Source of the DNA: Waddlia chondrophila WSU 86-1044 | Lineage (GTDB): Bacteria; Chlamydiota; Chlamydiia; Chlamydiales; Waddliaceae | Assembly (NCBI RefSeq): GCF_000092785.1 | Contig: NC_014225.1 | Location: 819,340 to 883,339 of the forward strand | Direction: 5' to 3' | DNA: 64,000 nucleotides | Shown: one piece after another, positions 63,495-64,000 of the stretch | Layout: the number at the start of each line of letters is the position of its first letter | Numbering within the stretch: position 1 is the first letter of the stretch | Position numbers and translations under genes: made by a program | Notes under the pieces: generated by a model | Database searches by the model: none | The model's input: the letters and a program-made list of their open reading frames with translations, nothing else | What the model was told of the DNA's origin: nothing

Positions 63495-63831
63495 AAATAA
63501 GCAAAATTTATACGAAGGGATGTATATCATCAGCGCGACCTTAAGCGAAGATGCGCGCAGTAAAGCTCTGGAAAGAGTGCAAAATGAGATCACATCACGT
63601 GGTGGTGAGATTCACAAGGTTCACGAACAGGGGAAGAAGCGGATGGCTTACGAGATCGACGGTCATCGTGAAGGGCATTATTATGTCATTTACTTTAGCG
63701 TGTCTCCGGCAGCCATCTCAGAAGTTTGGAATGAATACCATCTTCATGAAGACTTGGTTCGTTTTATTACGTTGAGAACGGAAAAAGTATTAGAAAAAAT
63801 TGAATTCAAGGCTTTGGCCGAATCCCAATAA
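63487..63831 (+). CDS. rpsF: 30S ribosomal protein S6
   Basis: This 114-residue S6 has NLYEGMYIISATLSEDARSK, GKKRMAYEIDGHREGHYYVI and EDLVRFITLRTEK. The usual rpsF-rpsR order follows, with S18 starting 12 bp later after AAGGAG. Confidence 0.95.
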   Translation: MGENKQNLYEGMYIISATLSEDARSKALERVQNEITSRGGEIHKVHEQGKKRMAYEIDGHREGHYYVIYFSVSPAAISEVWNEYHLHEDLVRFITLRTEKVLEKIEFKALAESQ

Positions 63832-63843
63832 GGAGTGCAGATC

Positions 63844-64000
63844 ATGTCACGAAAAAAATCAAAACTCAGATCTCGCCTGGCAAGAATGACTGGTGGCCGG
63901 CCACGTAGAAAGAAGCGTTGTCCTTTCACGACTGCCGGTGTGAAGGAGATCGACTACAAAAATATTGAACAACTTTCAAAATTCATCACCGAGCGGGGAA
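63844..64000 (+). CDS. rpsR: 30S ribosomal protein S18 (partial, runs off the window)
   Basis: The frame opens at ATG 63844 and continues to the last base. It reads [20 protein letters not shown], then [20 protein letters not shown] and [12 protein letters not shown], which is the start of S18. The C-terminus is outside the window. AAGGAG just upstream is the ribosome site. Confidence 0.93.
   Translation, partial: MSRKKSKLRSRLARMTGGRPRRKKRCPFTTAGVKEIDYKNIEQLSKFITERG

Overview
The window looks like chromosome of an environmental (Parachlamydiales-type) chlamydia, possibly a Waddlia-like organism; the genus is a guess. The evidence is gene content plus gene order that, from memory, matches Chlamydia. 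The lysine/diaminopimelate set uses LL-diaminopimelate aminotransferase (dapL). The blocks rnhC/rodZ, cdaR-dacA-cydAB, murB-nusB, rpsN-rpmJ-rpmH-rnpA and rplY-pth-rpsF-rpsR are chlamydial arrangements. A eukaryote-type ubiquitin-specific protease fits an intracellular bacterium that secretes effectors.

Layout. Positions 1-3113 are a pile of mobile DNA. A transposase gene with an IS481-like integrase core is broken by a 1-base frameshift, a complete IS21 element with a CATG target duplication, and a 162-bp MITE. It abuts the 5' end of another insertion sequence. Positions 3200-5137 hold a ubiquitin-specific protease effector candidate. Positions 5130-18287 are mostly housekeeping genes (recN, rnhC, rodZ, a DUF368 transporter, truA, two marC genes, a PhoD-like phosphatase, glk, and dapB-dapA-dapL with an ATP-PPase). 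Positions 18310-18561 are an AT-rich intergenic region ending in another copy of the MITE terminus. Positions 18638-31071 carry a serine beta-lactamase-like protein, secreted proteins, a phospholipase D-like protein, recD2, a HEAT-repeat protein, dnaG, a very basic histone-tail-like protein and an outer-membrane barrel candidate. At 31211-33137 a secreted protein with a ubiquitin-like N-terminus overlaps an ATP-grasp enzyme. Positions 33102-39185 hold rsmE, the c-di-AMP pair cdaR-dacA, folP and cydAB. Positions 39188-40555 are an intact IS30 element, followed by a large effector candidate (40681-43812). Positions 43828-53723 hold lipoate ligase, rlmN, folC, a PHP enzyme, murB, nusB, a decayed short-chain dehydrogenase, a DnaQ-like nuclease, an MnmM-like methyltransferase, a purine permease and an AmaP/Asp23 pair. 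Positions 53713-64000 carry ribosomal genes, rnpA, transport and lipid genes, one more effector candidate, tRNA-Gln, prs, and rplY-pth-rpsF-rpsR.

Most interesting. (1) The protease at 3200 and the 1043-residue protein at 40681 share an N-terminal hydrophobic module with 13 of 19 identical residues, although the rest of the two proteins is unrelated. Both lie just downstream of the same 57-bp insertion-sequence end. (2) A signal-peptide protein at 31211 has the order of elements expected of a ubiquitin-like fold. Together with the protease this suggests a ubiquitin-directed host-interaction repertoire. (3) The nested insertions at the left end can be undone by eye to give a continuous reading frame. 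(4) Two unrelated insertion sequences (IS21 and IS30) carry similar GC-rich hairpins next to their transposase genes. (5) Most tail-to-tail gene pairs overlap, by up to 70 bp, so transcription terminators are nearly absent between them.
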